A program made the translations under genes and the position numbers. 60,000 nucleotides of DNA from Strigamia acuminata (Eukaryota > Arthropoda > Chilopoda > Geophilomorpha > Linotaeniidae): NCBI GenBank assembly GCA_949358305.1, contig OX442321.1, positions 3,375,605-3,435,604 of the forward strand, read 5' to 3'. This document shows positions 1-12,054 of this stretch, one piece after another (the first letter of the stretch is position 1; each line of letters begins with the position of its first letter). The notes under the pieces are model-generated. The model did not search any database. It saw only the letters and a program-made list of their open reading frames with translations, and was not told the DNA's origin.

Positions 1-3000
1 CAACCTTTTAGCGACTCTAGCCAAAAGCAAAGCTCCCATCAACTCGAGTCTGGGCAGCGTTATCGTTTTAATGGGGGCTATTCTACATTTAGAAAGAATA
101 AAGAAAACTTTACAATTTCCGTCTGGGTAACGCACACGATTGTACGCCACCACCCCATATGCTAGTGGACTAGCATCACAGAAAAGATGGATCTCCTGAT
201 TGTCCAAATTCTCGTCTACGCCAAAATGCCTCGGCACTCTAATCTGCTCTAATAATGGTAATTGGACTTTCCATTTTTTCCACTGATTGAGGAATTCAAC
301 TGGCAAGTGGCTGTCCCACTCTATTCGTTGTTTCCACAGCTGCTGATAAAACAGTTTTCCGGAAACTGTGAAAGGCGACGCAAATCCTAACGGATCAAAG
401 ATCTGCGCCACAAGTTGGATAACCTGTCTTTTCGTGTTGGACTCACGTTCTAAAGCTATTTTCACGTCTTCTAGTTCCAACGACAAATCATCCCTATCGC
501 CATTCCATTTTAGGTCCAACACCTTTTGTTCGCTTTCAAACTCTGCATTCGGATGGTCGACAGCAAATTGCTCTCGCAAAGATCGGGAGTTGCTGTACCA
601 TTTTACTAACTCCATGTTGGCTTCCATCATAATGGTCGACACCTTCTTGTAGGCTTCGATGGCTTCTGTTACAGTTTTCACACTGTGTAAAAAATCGTCT
701 ACGTAAAATCTCTCTTTTAATATCTTGACTAGTTCAGGATAAATCTTTTCGTAGCGCTCGAGGTGATGCTGTATCGTAGCATTTAGCAAATACGGACTTG
801 GTGACGCTCCAAACAAGACTCTGGTTTGTCGGAGAATCTCTAATGTTATCGGTCCCACTACATCCCATCCATCTGCAATCCACCGGAATCTCACAGCATC
901 TCGATCGGCCAATTTTAACAAAATTTGGTGAAACGCCTGTTTGATATCTCCAATCAAAGCCACAATATATTGTCGGAAAAATAAGATGGCATCGATTAAC
1001 TGTGGCAGGAGATTAGGTCCGGTGAATAGACAGTCGTTCAAAGACCGACTCTTTTGCGCATGTGATGAAGCGTCGTACACGATACGCAACTTTGTGGTGC
1101 TACGACGCTCCCGAATTACTGGGCGGTGCGGGAGGTAATAGCAACCACTCTGATCTAATACTTCTGGGGCCGGTTCAATAATCCCAGCCAATTTCTGTTC
1201 GTCCAAAACTTTCTTGTATCTGTGGTACAGTTCTGGATTCTGCTTAAATTTGCGGACTAAATTCCACAATCGTTTAAGTGCTACTTGGTAATTACTATCC
1301 AATTCTGACTTTTCCATCAACCAGGGCAGTCCAACTTCATATCGCTCCCCCGTCCAATTGATAGATTCTTTGAATTTCGTTACCGCTTGATTATCTTCGT
1401 CCTGCGCATTCGTTAGAGACTCATGGGAAATGCCCACAGCTTCTAACTCCCAAAACCGACGCAAGAGATGATCGAGTCTGTCCTCATACTGTACGAGGTT
1501 TGTCTGGATTACTGGCTGTCTGTCTAACTCGTTTTGACTTCTAATCGCTCCGTGGATCGTCCATCCGAGGGACGTGTGTAGGCACATTAATCCCTCATCC
1601 AACCGCTTGGATTCGCCGGTGACAATTCGCCAAAACTGGTCTGCGCCAATCAAAACGGAAACTTCACTTTGCTGGGTCGACATCTGGTCGATATTCAACA
1701 CAATCTTGTGCCTTTTCAGCATTTCACGCACGTTCTGACCGGACTGTTTCGCAACCGAGTTGGTTATCTGCGGTACTTCGATTAGTTCTACTTCGAAAAA
1801 CTTGTTAGAATCGCTAACATTTCGTAAAGTTACTTTTACTCGACGACGACGTACTGTCTCAGCTCTGGAATCGCCAAAGCATGAGATTTGCATATTCTGT
1901 TCACCCACGACTTGGGCATCTAGTTCTTTTACTAGTTTCTGGCTAATGAATGAGCGGTGACTCCCACCGTCAAAAAGGCATTGCACTTTCTTAGTTTTGC
2001 AATCCGATTCTACATTCGTCATCAACACCTGCAAAAACAAGTCGGTGTTGTCTGCTGTGATTGTTGCGGCTGTTACTGTCGATGTGAGGGTAACTTCTGG
2101 CTTCTTGCTCGGCTCTTCACACAACAATATGTGGTGGAACCGTTCACAATTGACACATTTTACTTTTAGTGAACAATTGCGCGCCATGTGCTTGGTACCC
2201 AGGCAACGAAAACATCTCCGAGCTTTCATACAATTCTTCAGTCGATCAGCCACTGTCAACGGGCATTCTCCCATTGTGTGACTCGTATCGTCGCAGAAGA
2301 CGCAACTGGATGAAGCGACGTTGGTCGTCAACGCGCTTGACGAGGTTAGCTTTTCGTTTCGGATCGATTTCTTGTAATCGATAAACGGCTTGGCTGCTGG
2401 TTTCTCTACTGGATCACTCATTGACGTGCTGGTGTGTTGTTCTCGTAACTCCAGCTCAGTTCTGAAGAAATCCATAAACAATTTCATATCATGAGTGTTG
2501 TCTGGGTTTTTGCGCGAGAAATCTAACGCAATAACTTCTGGTACGGCAGCTCGCAATAACGGACACAGGACTATCCCGAACGTACTTATATCGATTTCTT
2601 CGTTCTTGAGGCATTGGACATGTAATTCGCATGTGTCGTGGAGCTTCCGTAGCTTAACGAGGTCGCTAACTCGTTTTACTGTTTCTAACTTCATTAGCGT
2701 CTGGATATGGGCATTAACGATAACTTCTTTCTTTCCAAATCTGTTCTGGAGCAAAGTTACCGCCGCTTCGTAGTTTTCGTCGCTGATTTTGAGTCCGTGT
2801 ACAACAGTCGCTGCAGTGCCTTCGAGCACTGAATTCAAATACACAAACTTGGCTTTTGTGGAAAGTGAATTATTGTTGTGAACGCTCAGCTCAAAATTTG
2901 ACCAAAACTTCGACCATTCGACTGGATTCCCGCTAAAATTCCGCATTACTAACTTCGGTAGTTTAATCGTCACGTCACCGGAGTTGCTTGAAGTGCTGTG

Positions 3001-3093
3001 GTTATTCGGATCTGCCGGGTTCACGATTGGTGCAGCTGGACGCAACGCTTCGTCTAGTTTAATGTCGATATCGGTTAAAGCATCTGTTATCTT
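1..3093 (-). CDS. Pao/BEL gag-pol polyprotein, main part (gag C-terminal half, protease, RT, RNase H start)
   Basis: Reading the minus strand down from 3093, one frame stays open to the window edge. In order it shows a BEL gag core (around 3000-2500, with KLPKLVMRNFSGNPVEWSKF), a Cys-rich region (2330-2120) including CFRCLGTKHMARNC and CVNCERFHHILLC, a protease with LFDGGSHRSF near 1970, and an RT near 1050-650 with GDIKQAFHQI and YVDDFLH. An RNase H-like stretch (CDASPLAYGVVAY) follows near 170. This is the Pao/BEL domain order. It has no start of its own because Copia A separates it from the N-terminal part at 16177-16427. The frame is uninterrupted by my reading, so the element may have been intact before that insertion. 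Confidence 0.88.
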
Positions 3094-3655
3094 TGTAGGT
3101 GAGTGGTGCGCAAATAATCGGCAAATGAACCGATGTGGAAGCGTGAAATAAAGCGGTTCGCAAATGCGCGACGGTTAATTCCGATAACAGAATCGCGTGA
3201 TGCGATTCGAGCGAGCGCGTGATGCGATTCGAGCGAGCGCGCGACTTATGGTCGCTTATATACGCTTAAATAGCACTGAAGGTGCTCTAAAGTGAAGGTA
3301 AACACTTAAAAACATAAAAGTTTAATGAAAAGTAAACCATATCTTACATAAATGGATTTCCAAAGGTGAAAAGATGTGAAAGTGCACACACCTGTGTGCG
3401 CTGCCATCTTGGATTCGGGATAAGAGTGTCACAGCACTCTGGTGACAGTTATTGACATTAAGTTTTAAATTAAAGAACAAATCATCTAAGTAAAACATAA
3501 GCAAAGTATGGAATTACATACTGGACAGCAGAAAATAAATCCAAATAGAGAAAACAGTAAATAAATGATCAAATATCAATACAATGTGTTTGAACACAAA
3601 ACATATAGTATATAAACATTTGATATCGACAACAAATTTGGTCTTAGGACCAACA
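3094..3655 (-). repeat. 3' LTR of Copia A
   Basis: 562-bp LTR, starting TGTTGGTCC and ending CCTACA on the minus strand. It contains a short tandem duplication (GCGTGATGCGATTCGAGCGA twice, about 3190-3230) and a TATA-like TATATACGC stretch. A 60-codon ORF inside it occurs identically in the other LTR and is not a gene. Confidence 0.95.
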
Positions 3656-3668
3656 AATCCCCCCTTCG
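3656..3668 (-). promoter_or_regulatory. Polypurine tract of Copia A
   Basis: The minus strand reads CGAAGGGGGGATT immediately before the 3' LTR. This is the expected position and composition of the plus-strand primer of reverse transcription. Confidence 0.8.
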
Positions 3669-3863
3669 ATCTTAAATGTTCGGGGAAAGATACAATCGGG
3701 TACTAGAATTATAGTATAAACATTAATCAAAAGGGAAATAATAATGTCGAATCACCGAGCCGGGTACTATCATTGAAAAACTCTGCGGAAGCCCGAATAT
3801 TCCCTCTGAAACTCGATGATCCTCGCAATCGGGAAAAAATAAATTAAGAATGTCACGATAAAG

Positions 3864-6146
3864 TTACAATCGGAAAATCCGAGAAATCAACGATTGTAAA
3901 CGTTCCGATCCGAGCCACTTCGTGAAGATGTCGGCGACGTTGAGATCGCCGGGCACTTTGCGGAGTTCGAAACGTCCCGCCGTATACCACTCCCTGAGCC
4001 AATGATAACGTACACGAATATGTCGAGTTTTCGAAGTTTCGACATCGTTGGAAGTAAACTGTATGGCCGAGAGAGCGTCGGAATAAATGACGGGTCGCGA
4101 TAATCGATTGAGAATCGGAAACTGAAGATAAACGTGGTCCAACCAGTAAAGTTCCTTGACACACTCAACAAGGGCGATAAATTCTGCTTCCATTGTTGAG
4201 CATGCCACGGTCGACTGTTTACGACAGGACCAGCCGATTGGAATGTTGCCGATGAAAGTAATATAACCGCCAAAACTTAATGATGTCTCCGGATCGCATG
4301 CCCACGAAGCATCGGTGTAAGCGCACAATTGTGAAGATGTACAGCCGGATAATTCGATGCAAAAGTGCGCGGTGTTAGCGACGTACTGTAGAACTTGAAG
4401 TAATGCTCGAATGTGGGTCTTATTATAGCAGGTGTTGTATTGCGATAAATGGATAACGGAGTAAAGTATATCGGGGCGCGTCCTCGAGCCAAGAATAACA
4501 GCGATCCTATCAGCGAGCGGTATGGAAAATCTTCCAAATTCTCGGTCGATCCTCTGACGAGTGTCGTCCCGGGTGTCACGGGAACTTTCACGAGCTTGTT
4601 GGTCGAGGTTCCAAATTTCTTAATGATTTTCGCGATATAAGCACGTTGGGAAATGAATGTGCGTCCCATATCACGAATGAACTCGACGCCTAACAATTTC
4701 GTAATCGGACCGAGGTTGACGATTTGGAATTTCGAACTGATAAGTTGGATCAATTGGTCGAAAACGCTGTCGGACGCGTAGAATAAAATAATATCGTCCA
4801 CGTAGATTAACATGATAGCGGAGTTTCCAAAGACGTAAACACAGTTGCAAGCTGGCATTCTTCGGAATCCGAGGTCTCGAAGCGTCTCGTCTAACTTTTC
4901 GAACCATTGTCTTCCCGACTGGTGGAGGCCGTAAAGGGATTTAACGAGTAGCCACACATTGTTGGGGTTGGAACATGTGGCACCTGCAGGGATCCGCATG
5001 TAGACTTTGTGTTTAAGTTCGCCATACAGGTACGCACATTTCACATCTAAGTGTGCATCCTTCCAACCACGCAACACGACGAGAAGACAGAAGAATAAAC
5101 GGATTAAGACGAAATTCACCACCGGACTAAAAACTTCATCGTAGTCGACTCCGAGAGTTTGACGAAAACCCTGGGCGACTAAACGAGCTCGATATCTGGT
5201 GATCGTCCCTGCTGCATCGGTCTTCAGCTTAAAAAGCCATTTGCAGCCAAGAATCGTAGTGTCCGGTGGCCTTGGAACTTCGAGATAAACTTCTCTTTCG
5301 GTAAATGTGTCGAGCTCTTCCTTAATGGCTTCGCGCCATTTCGGAGCGTCGGAGAATTTCGGGATTTCAGCGTAGGAAGCTGGTTCCGTTCTACAGAGAT
5401 GAGCGGCATGACGAACACCCGGAATAGTCGGCAATGTATACTCAATGTTGCTCCAAATAAACAGTTCTGGCTCATAATCGATATTGTTGAGCATACAATA
5501 TTCCTCAACATCTCTCTGAGATCTAAGTCGAATGCCGGGCATCGGAAAGTAGTAAACGTCCGTTTTAATCGATCCCGGGACTTGATCCTTCCGGAGGTGT
5601 TCCTCGCGTCTCCAGTCACTGCACTCGGAATCTCCCCCAATGGGTCGCCAAATATATGCAGTATGGCGATCCGTAGCAGGCAAGACTTCTGTCCCGACTA
5701 TGTGCTGAATTGGAGCAGGAGACATTGGAGTATCGTCAAATACCGACACTGTGTGAGATAAGTCTGCTCCACGGGTTTTCCGGCGATATGTGATGTATCT
5801 AGCTGGAGAACCAGGCGGTGATTGGCGAGGAGACTGCTCTGCGGATGTCCCTGTGAAATCAGATGTTCTCGGAAGAATGGCTTGGTCATCAAAGTCAGCA
5901 ATATCATCATCTGTGTCTCCTTCCTGATAGAGGATGGGATACGATTGGGAATGTCCTAGACTTGCCGAACTTGGTAATTGCAGTGCACACGCATCCAACA
6001 GTAACTGCTCTGGCGTTGTCGGAGGCGGCAATTGGATGACCGGTGTATGAACAGAGTGAGATGTCGATACGCCGCTGGCATGGCTAGCTCCACCATTATC
6101 GGAATCGTCGTCGGAATGATCAGAATGTTCGGAATCGGATCCACTT
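3864..6146 (-). pseudogene. Copia A pol, C-terminal part: RT and RNase H, frameshifted
   Basis: This is the downstream half of A's polyprotein, resuming after element B in the same frame as the part ending at 12055. It encodes an acidic linker, then a Copia reverse transcriptase (CKWLFKLKTDAAGTITRYRA near 5230-5170, YVDDIILF near 4800). Near 4482 the frame slips: one base appears to be missing, after which RNase H continues in another frame (YTDASWACD near 4310, STMEAEFIAL near 4190) to a stop at 3864. Two lesions, the B insertion and the frameshift, mean this copy cannot make a full polyprotein. Confidence 0.9.
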
Positions 6147-6464
6147 TGTTGAATAGTGTTGCAAACTTCTGCAAATAGTGACAAATGTAGTGGATTGGAA
6201 AAACACATCAGGTGAAAGAAAGAGACATCATGTTAACAGGTGAGAACCAAAACATCAAGTGATCTTTATTGATTGGTCACATGACCTCAATGCAAAAAGC
6301 GCCACCTGTAGGCAGCATACAGACACTGTATGTAAACAAACATTGCGATCACTCGCGTTGGCCAAACACATACACTAACACTTAGTTACATGATAATACG
6401 TAAAGATATATATACACACATGTTGTAAAAGTGATTGCTTACCAATATACATTATATCTTAACA
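6147..6464 (-). repeat. 3' LTR of Copia B
   Basis: 318 bp, TGTTAAGATATAATG at its 5' end and CAACA at its 3' end on the minus strand. A few codons of an apparent ORF extension of element A (MCFSNPLHL...) come from this LTR and are not part of A. Confidence 0.95.
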
Positions 6465-6493
6465 TTCGGCCCCCCGTATTATCTCATTTCTTA

Positions 6494-9400
6494 TTAAGCC
6501 CGCAAAAAGCTCAAATCAACTAAGAAGCGATCGCAAAACTTTACCAAGTCAGCTTTGTCAACTGACTTTGTAAAAAAGTCGGCATGATTGGACTTTGTGC
6601 CTACGTGAACGATTAGAAGATTATCTCTTTTAACAAGTTCTCTTATAAAATGGTAACGGATGTCAATGTGCTTTGTTTTTCTATTCTCAACACAAGATTT
6701 TGTGAAGTCCACTGCTGATATGTTGTCGCACATGACATAATGAGAGAATCTTCCAGCCAATTCAGGGGATATTTCGTGCAGAACACGAACAATCCAAATA
6801 TAGTCCTTAACAGTTTCTGTAAGGGCTACGTACTCCGCCTCCATTGTTGACAGTGTCACGTTCCGTTGTTTGAAGGTCCGCCAGTAGATGGGTGTGCTAC
6901 CCAAAGTCACTAGTGTTCCTCCAACGGAAATTCGGTCGTCTCTGTTGTTCGCATAATCGGAGTCGCTGTATCCGATTACCTCGATCCGATCATTCGGGAA
7001 CAACATTAATCCGTGGTTTCTTGTTGTTCTCAGATAACTGAGTAAGTCGAGTAGCGCAACCCAGTGGTCCCACCCTGGATTTGATTGAAATTGGCTCAGG
7101 ATGTTCACTGCATAAGTCATGTCGGGCCTTGTTCTCGACGCGATGAATGCTAAACATCCAAGTAAACTTCTATATGGAATTCCTTCCATGACTTTGAATT
7201 CATCAATTGTGTCCGGACAATCTCGTTTCGTGAGAACAGTTGCTTTCGTCATCGGTTGAGATCGAATCTTCACATGTTCCAAGTGATTTTTGAACTTCAA
7301 CAACACTTTGTTCACGTACGATCTTTGATGTAGAACCAATTGTTGTTTGTGCGAGTGAAATTCGACTCCTAGCAACTTCTTCGTTTGTCCGAGAATCACT
7401 AAATCGAATTGCGTTCCAATCATGTTGAGTATTTTCATCGCATCTTCGTACTGCTTTCCGAAGACAACGATATCGTCAACGTAGACGATTAGATACGCAA
7501 TGTCTCCGTATTTATAAACGCAATTGCACCAATTGACGTGTTCTAGTCCTAATTTCAATAAAGTCTCCTCCAGTTCTATTCCCCATTCTCTTCCAGACTG
7601 GTGCAAGCCATAGATGGCTCGGAGGAGCCTGCAGACATAGTTCTCCTTGCCTTCAATGATGAAACCTTTTGGCTGGCGCATGTAGACTGTTTTATGCAAT
7701 TTTGCATAAAGGTATGCACACTTGACGTCTGCCTGAATGTATGACCATTTGAGCATACAGACGAGTAGCGTGAACATAAAGCGCACGATTGAAAAGTCTA
7801 CCACGGGTGAGAATGTCTCCTCATAGGATTCGCCGTAGACTTGGGAAAACCCTTGCGCGACAAGTCTCGCCTTATAACGTGCAATTTCTCCCTCTTCGTT
7901 CTGTTTGGTCGTATAAATCCATCTGCAACCCACTATCTTAGTGTTGGGCGGCGGTGGAACAAGTTCCCAAACCTCGCGCTCATGCATGGTGTCAATTTCA
8001 TCGTTCATCGCTTGGCGCCATTCATCCTTTTCGGGTAAAGTCGCAATTTCCTCATAACGTACGGGTACGTGGACCTCTAGATGATTGGCTTCGAAGTTGA
8101 TATTGATATCGTCAAAGTCCACGTCAAGACTATCTGTCGTCGTGTTTGATTCTGAGGGCTTTTTCTTTCTTTTGTCCTCAAACAGATGCTCTGGTACGCG
8201 AAGATTGTGGTCAGTACAGTAACGCTTCACCTCGGGTATCGAGCGTAACTTGGGTTTGTCGTAGCCCTCGATTGTGTACTCGACATCTCTCTGTCCAGTC
8301 GGTCTGACTTTCTCCGTTTTCTTCCAAACTAATGCTGGAATGGTTGGAACTGGATTCAAAAGTCCTTGTCCGGGTTGTGGCGAAGTGCCCTGCAACTTCA
8401 CTTCTGGTAAATTATGATGCAACTTGTCATCTGGCAGTCTAAATTTCAATTTAACTGGGGGCAATTCCAGTTGTGGATCTTCCTTCTTCTTAACTGGTAC
8501 TGGCGGGGGTAGCGGCGGCCTGACATCTTCATCCGAATAATATTGGCGCTCATTGTCAATGTCCAAATTGTCGTCCAAATTATCGATGTATGTCGTGTAT
8601 TTTTCTGGTAGGCCCAGCACGCCTTCAACACCGCGCCTGCTCTCCACGAACTTCACGTCGTTGGTTTCAATTACTTTGGAAAACTCCGGCAGCCACACTC
8701 TATATCCTTTTGTGATTCTTGAATACCCGAGCATAATGCCATGCAGACTCTTGTTGTCGATTTTGCCATCTCGAATTCTTTTCTGCACAAAGCATAAGCT
8801 CCCGAATTTTCTCAAATGTCTAAGTGATGGTTTCCGTCCGTAATACAATTCCATCGGCGTCTTGTCCGAATTCAGCTTTGCGATCCTGTTCCTGAGATAG
8901 TTGAAAGTCAGGATGGCCTCTCCCCAGAATCGATGTTCCAAGCCGGCATCGTACACAAGCGCTCGCATTCCATTTGCTAATGTCTGGTTGAGTCTCTCGG
9001 AAACGCCATTTTGGACTGGAGTGTACGCGTTAGTCCTCTCGTGGGCGATTCCTAGTCCTTGGAGGTACTCTCCAAACTTGTTTGAGCAGAACTCCATCCC
9101 GTTATCTGTACGAATTGCGAGAACCAATTTCCCAAGCAATCGTTCTATTCGTTTCACGTGTTTTTGGAAAATGTCAAATACTTCGTCCTTCTTCTTCATT
9201 AAGTACACTGTCGAATAACGAGAGAAGTCATCCGTGATAGTTAAGAAGTATATGTTTCCCGAGAGTGTTGGTGTACTAAATGCTCCACACACATCCATGT
9301 GTAGCAATTGGAGTGGCTCTGTCGATCTAATTCCTGGCAACGACTTATGAGGAATCGCCTTCTTCTTGGCCAATGTGCAAACGTCGCATTGTGTAATTGG

Positions 9401-10963
9401 CACGTCCAAAATTGGCAACCCAATTACTGCACCTCCTTTGCTCATTGCTTGGACGCTTGGAAAATAGATGTGTCCGAGCCGCTCATGCCAGAGTCTTGCT
9501 TCCTCAGGATTAGACGCACTCTTCGTTGTACTTTGTGTTGAAATAGTTAGCTCTTGTCTCTTCTGTTCACCAACATTCGCTTTGTTATTCGCTTTCTGTC
9601 TTAGTTTTTCAAAGTCGGGCTTCTGGTCGCTCAGTTTGATATAATATAGACGATCCTTTTTCACGCCTTCCATCAGTTGTCTCTTCCACTGAGGATCGTA
9701 TATCTTGACCAGTCCGGAGCCAACGGCGACTTTGCATCGTGCTTCGTCAATGCACGGTCCCGACAATAAGTTTCTTCGCATGTCCGGCGCATAATAAACT
9801 TTCTTAAGCGTAATCGGAATTGTCTCGTTTCCGACTAAACTCATCACGCAGACGTCCCCGACGCCCTGGATTTGAATTAAAGTTTTCTTGTCCGCCTGAC
9901 TTATTGTCCCTGTCGTTTCCTTGAAGTTGAAGAACTGGTTCCTATCTTTACAAAAATGTCCAGTGGCCCCAGTGTCGTAGATCCAACAGTTGTTGGCTGC
10001 GCTGCACTGTAACATCTCTTCCTCGCTCAACTCGGTGAGAAAACCGACATCGAACATGTTTGTGTCCAATTCTTCCGCTGTATTCGTGTTTTGGCTGTTG
10101 TTTGACGGTAATTGTGCCGTGCAATCCCTCGCCCAGTGCCCTGGTTGATTGCACCGAAAACACGGCCCCCGTCCTGGTGATCCCGTCGTGTTTCCTCGAA
10201 AATTCCGCGAATTTTTACCGCCTCGATAATTCGATTTGCCACCCCTTTGTCCGCCTCGGTTGTTTTGGCTGCTGTTTCCTTGCTGTTGTTGGGATTTAGA
10301 CGAATTATCATTGTTCTTTGTGCTTGTTCCCATGTTGAAAGCGTCCGTAATTGGCGCTTGGCCCGAATCTCTGCGTTGTTGCGCGAGTCTGCCCTCCTCA
10401 GCGACCAATTCCGCTTCAACCTTTTCCAGTGTGAAATCCTTATCGTCCCATCGATAAATACTCTGCACAATTGACTGGTATTCTTGTGGCAGGTATCGGA
10501 TGAGCTGGAATGCCTGATACAAATTGTCCAAATCGTGTTTGACGTCGGCTAATCGCTTCGCCGCATTGCGTATCTTCGCCGCGAATACGCCGATCGTCTC
10601 CGTCGCTGGGTCGTACTTCAGATTGAAGAATTCGTCCAACAGACGTATTATTCTCGCCCTCGAGACCGGTTCGAAGTTTGTCTTAAGCGTGTCCCACGCT
10701 GTTTTCGCGTCCTCGGTCCCGCTGAGCAATTCGTGGTATTGCTCCTCAATGGCGTAGTAGATTAGGCTGAAAGCCCGCCCCTTTCGCAGTTGAAAGTCCG
10801 AGCGATCTCGCCAAGACGCTCCCGGTGCCAGGGCTTCTTGTGTTCCATCGGTGAAGGCCCAACATCCGTGGTGCATCAACAGCACTTTGATTTGCTGTTT
10901 CCACGTATCATAGTTCGTCCTATTCAAAAGTGTAATCTTCCGGTCGAGTTTTTCCGTGTCCAT
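6494..10963 (-). CDS. Copia B gag-pol polyprotein, full length
   Basis: A single open frame. I prefer the ATG at 10963 (MDTEKLDRKITLLNRTNYD), giving 1,489 aa, over an in-frame ATG 29 codons upstream, because Copia gag proteins start just before the NYDTWK-type motif. Order (numbered from the upstream ATG): gag; CCHC CFRCNQPGHWARDC near residue 300; protease WIYDTGATGHFC near 355; GAG-pre-integrase RLWHERLGHI; integrase with LLHMDVCGAF, IRTDNGMEF and VSERLNQTL; RT with RYKARLVAQGFSQ and YVDDIVVFG; RNase H with YSDSDYANN, STMEAEYVAL and KHIDIRYHFIREL. All catalytic motifs are present and no stop or frameshift is seen. RT wording (YGLHQSGR, CNCVY) resembles element A more than element C. Confidence 0.95.
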   Translation of the reverse strand: MDTEKLDRKITLLNRTNYDTWKQQIKVLLMHHGCWAFTDGTQEALAPGASWRDRSDFQLRKGRAFSLIYYAIEEQYHELLSGTEDAKTAWDTLKTNFEPVSRARIIRLLDEFFNLKYDPATETIGVFAAKIRNAAKRLADVKHDLDNLYQAFQLIRYLPQEYQSIVQSIYRWDDKDFTLEKVEAELVAEEGRLAQQRRDSGQAPITDAFNMGTSTKNNDNSSKSQQQQGNSSQNNRGGQRGGKSNYRGGKNSRNFRGNTTGSPGRGPCFRCNQPGHWARDCTAQLPSNNSQNTNTAEELDTNMFDVGFLTELSEEEMLQCSAANNCWIYDTGATGHFCKDRNQFFNFKETTGTISQADKKTLIQIQGVGDVCVMSLVGNETIPITLKKVYYAPDMRRNLLSGPCIDEARCKVAVGSGLVKIYDPQWKRQLMEGVKKDRLYYIKLSDQKPDFEKLRQKANNKANVGEQKRQELTISTQSTTKSASNPEEARLWHERLGHIYFPSVQAMSKGGAVIGLPILDVPITQCDVCTLAKKKAIPHKSLPGIRSTEPLQLLHMDVCGAFSTPTLSGNIYFLTITDDFSRYSTVYLMKKKDEVFDIFQKHVKRIERLLGKLVLAIRTDNGMEFCSNKFGEYLQGLGIAHERTNAYTPVQNGVSERLNQTLANGMRALVYDAGLEHRFWGEAILTFNYLRNRIAKLNSDKTPMELYYGRKPSLRHLRKFGSLCFVQKRIRDGKIDNKSLHGIMLGYSRITKGYRVWLPEFSKVIETNDVKFVESRRGVEGVLGLPEKYTTYIDNLDDNLDIDNERQYYSDEDVRPPLPPPVPVKKKEDPQLELPPVKLKFRLPDDKLHHNLPEVKLQGTSPQPGQGLLNPVPTIPALVWKKTEKVRPTGQRDVEYTIEGYDKPKLRSIPEVKRYCTDHNLRVPEHLFEDKRKKKPSESNTTTDSLDVDFDDININFEANHLEVHVPVRYEEIATLPEKDEWRQAMNDEIDTMHEREVWELVPPPPNTKIVGCRWIYTTKQNEEGEIARYKARLVAQGFSQVYGESYEETFSPVVDFSIVRFMFTLLVCMLKWSYIQADVKCAYLYAKLHKTVYMRQPKGFIIEGKENYVCRLLRAIYGLHQSGREWGIELEETLLKLGLEHVNWCNCVYKYGDIAYLIVYVDDIVVFGKQYEDAMKILNMIGTQFDLVILGQTKKLLGVEFHSHKQQLVLHQRSYVNKVLLKFKNHLEHVKIRSQPMTKATVLTKRDCPDTIDEFKVMEGIPYRSLLGCLAFIASRTRPDMTYAVNILSQFQSNPGWDHWVALLDLLSYLRTTRNHGLMLFPNDRIEVIGYSDSDYANNRDDRISVGGTLVTLGSTPIYWRTFKQRNVTLSTMEAEYVALTETVKDYIWIVRVLHEISPELAGRFSHYVMCDNISAVDFTKSCVENRKTKHIDIRYHFIRELVKRDNLLIVHVGTKSNHADFFTKSVDKADLVKFCDRFLVDLSFLRA

Positions 10964-11724
10964 TGTGAATTTAGTGTCCAACACACCAGAAACACAGCAA
11001 AAACACACACAAGATTGCTCAAAAACACTTTGAAATACTGTTAATCGCAACTGGGTGCAGTGTTGCGATGTTAGTTCGCTCTTAATACTATGTTAGTGTA
11101 TCCTAGTAACAACACTAAGCTAATAATGGTATTCGAAAATAATAACGAAATAAACGAAATAAATTGTTCATCTGTGATGTCTTCCTGCTGCAGATTCACC
11201 ACTTGTATTGTGTCGACAGCTTCGAATCACACTTCACGTGTGGTTGAGAAAAATCGTCGTATTGTTGATTTTTCCTCGTTTTTCCGTCTCTCGTCTCGAA
11301 AAAAAACCAGTTCCTTTGAGAATCTTCTCGTTTTTGGCAATTCCCTGCTCGTTCACACTTCCCGTGTGGTTGTCGAGCGTCGTCGTCCTCGCGTATTCGT
11401 CGTCGAGTTGTTTTCTCGGCGAAAATTAACGCCACGTCGACGTTACGTATCGCGCCTCGCGATATTCGGAGAAATCGTCCGAAAATGGCCAAAATAAACG
11501 TATTAAATAAATGTTCTATAATGTTCGAACCCAATTAATGATCCTGTGCCGCTTGATGACCAATAATCGCTTGTAGAACCGTGGATCCTTGGCCTAAGCA
11601 CAGGTTGATTCCATTCCTCATGGACGCCGCCATCTTGGATTTTGAGGAGAAACGCCCACTTTTTCACCTGTGGTTGACTTGAGGTATTTCTCTTCACTCT
11701 GCCTGTTTTTCCCACGTTGTTTGT
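10964..11724 (-). other. Leader of Copia B
   Basis: About 760 nt between primer site and the chosen gag start. It includes an in-frame upstream ATG (11050) and out-of-frame short ORFs on both strands without recognisable content. Confidence 0.6.
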
Positions 11725-11735
11725 GGCCCATAACC
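11725..11735 (-). promoter_or_regulatory. Primer-binding site of Copia B (half initiator tRNA-Met)
   Basis: The minus strand reads GGTTATGGGCC just after the 5' LTR. It matches an internal anticodon-stem part of initiator tRNA-Met, the half-tRNA primer known for Drosophila copia. Confidence 0.75.
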
Positions 11736-11736
11736 T

Positions 11737-12054
11737 TGTTGAATAGTGTTGCAAACTTCTGCAAATAGTGACAAATGTAGTGGATTGGAAAAACACATCA
11801 GGTGAAAGAAAGAGACATCATGTTAACAGGTGAGAACCAAAACATCAAGTGATCTTTATTGATTGGTCACATGACCTCAATGCAAAAAGCGCCACCTGTA
11901 GGCAGCATACAGACACTGTATGTAAACAAACATTGCGATCACTCGCGTTGGCCAAACACATACACTAACACTTAGTTACATGATAATACGTAAAGATATA
12001 TATACACACATGTTGTAAAAGTGATTGCTTACCAATATACATTATATCTTAACA
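11737..12054 (-). repeat. 5' LTR of Copia B
   Basis: 318-bp partner of 6147-6464, apparently identical to it. It is followed on the right by the CACTT target duplication. Confidence 0.95.

Larger units (their letters stand above)
6147..12054 (-). mobile_element. Copia-type LTR retrotransposon B, apparently intact
   Basis: A 5,908-bp element with 318-bp LTRs that look identical and a perfect 5-bp target duplication (CACTT at 6142-6146 and 12055-12059). It carries a half-tRNA primer site, one uninterrupted polyprotein ORF and a polypurine tract (minus-strand TACGGGGGGCCGAA at 6465-6478). It sits in the linker between integrase and RT of element A. All the expected parts are present, so it could be autonomous and recently mobile. 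Confidence 0.96.

Noticed and set aside
3322-3504. 60-codon minus-strand ORF, repeated at 15843-16025
   Set aside because: Identical because it lies in the two LTRs of Copia A; no motif and no reason to think it is translated.
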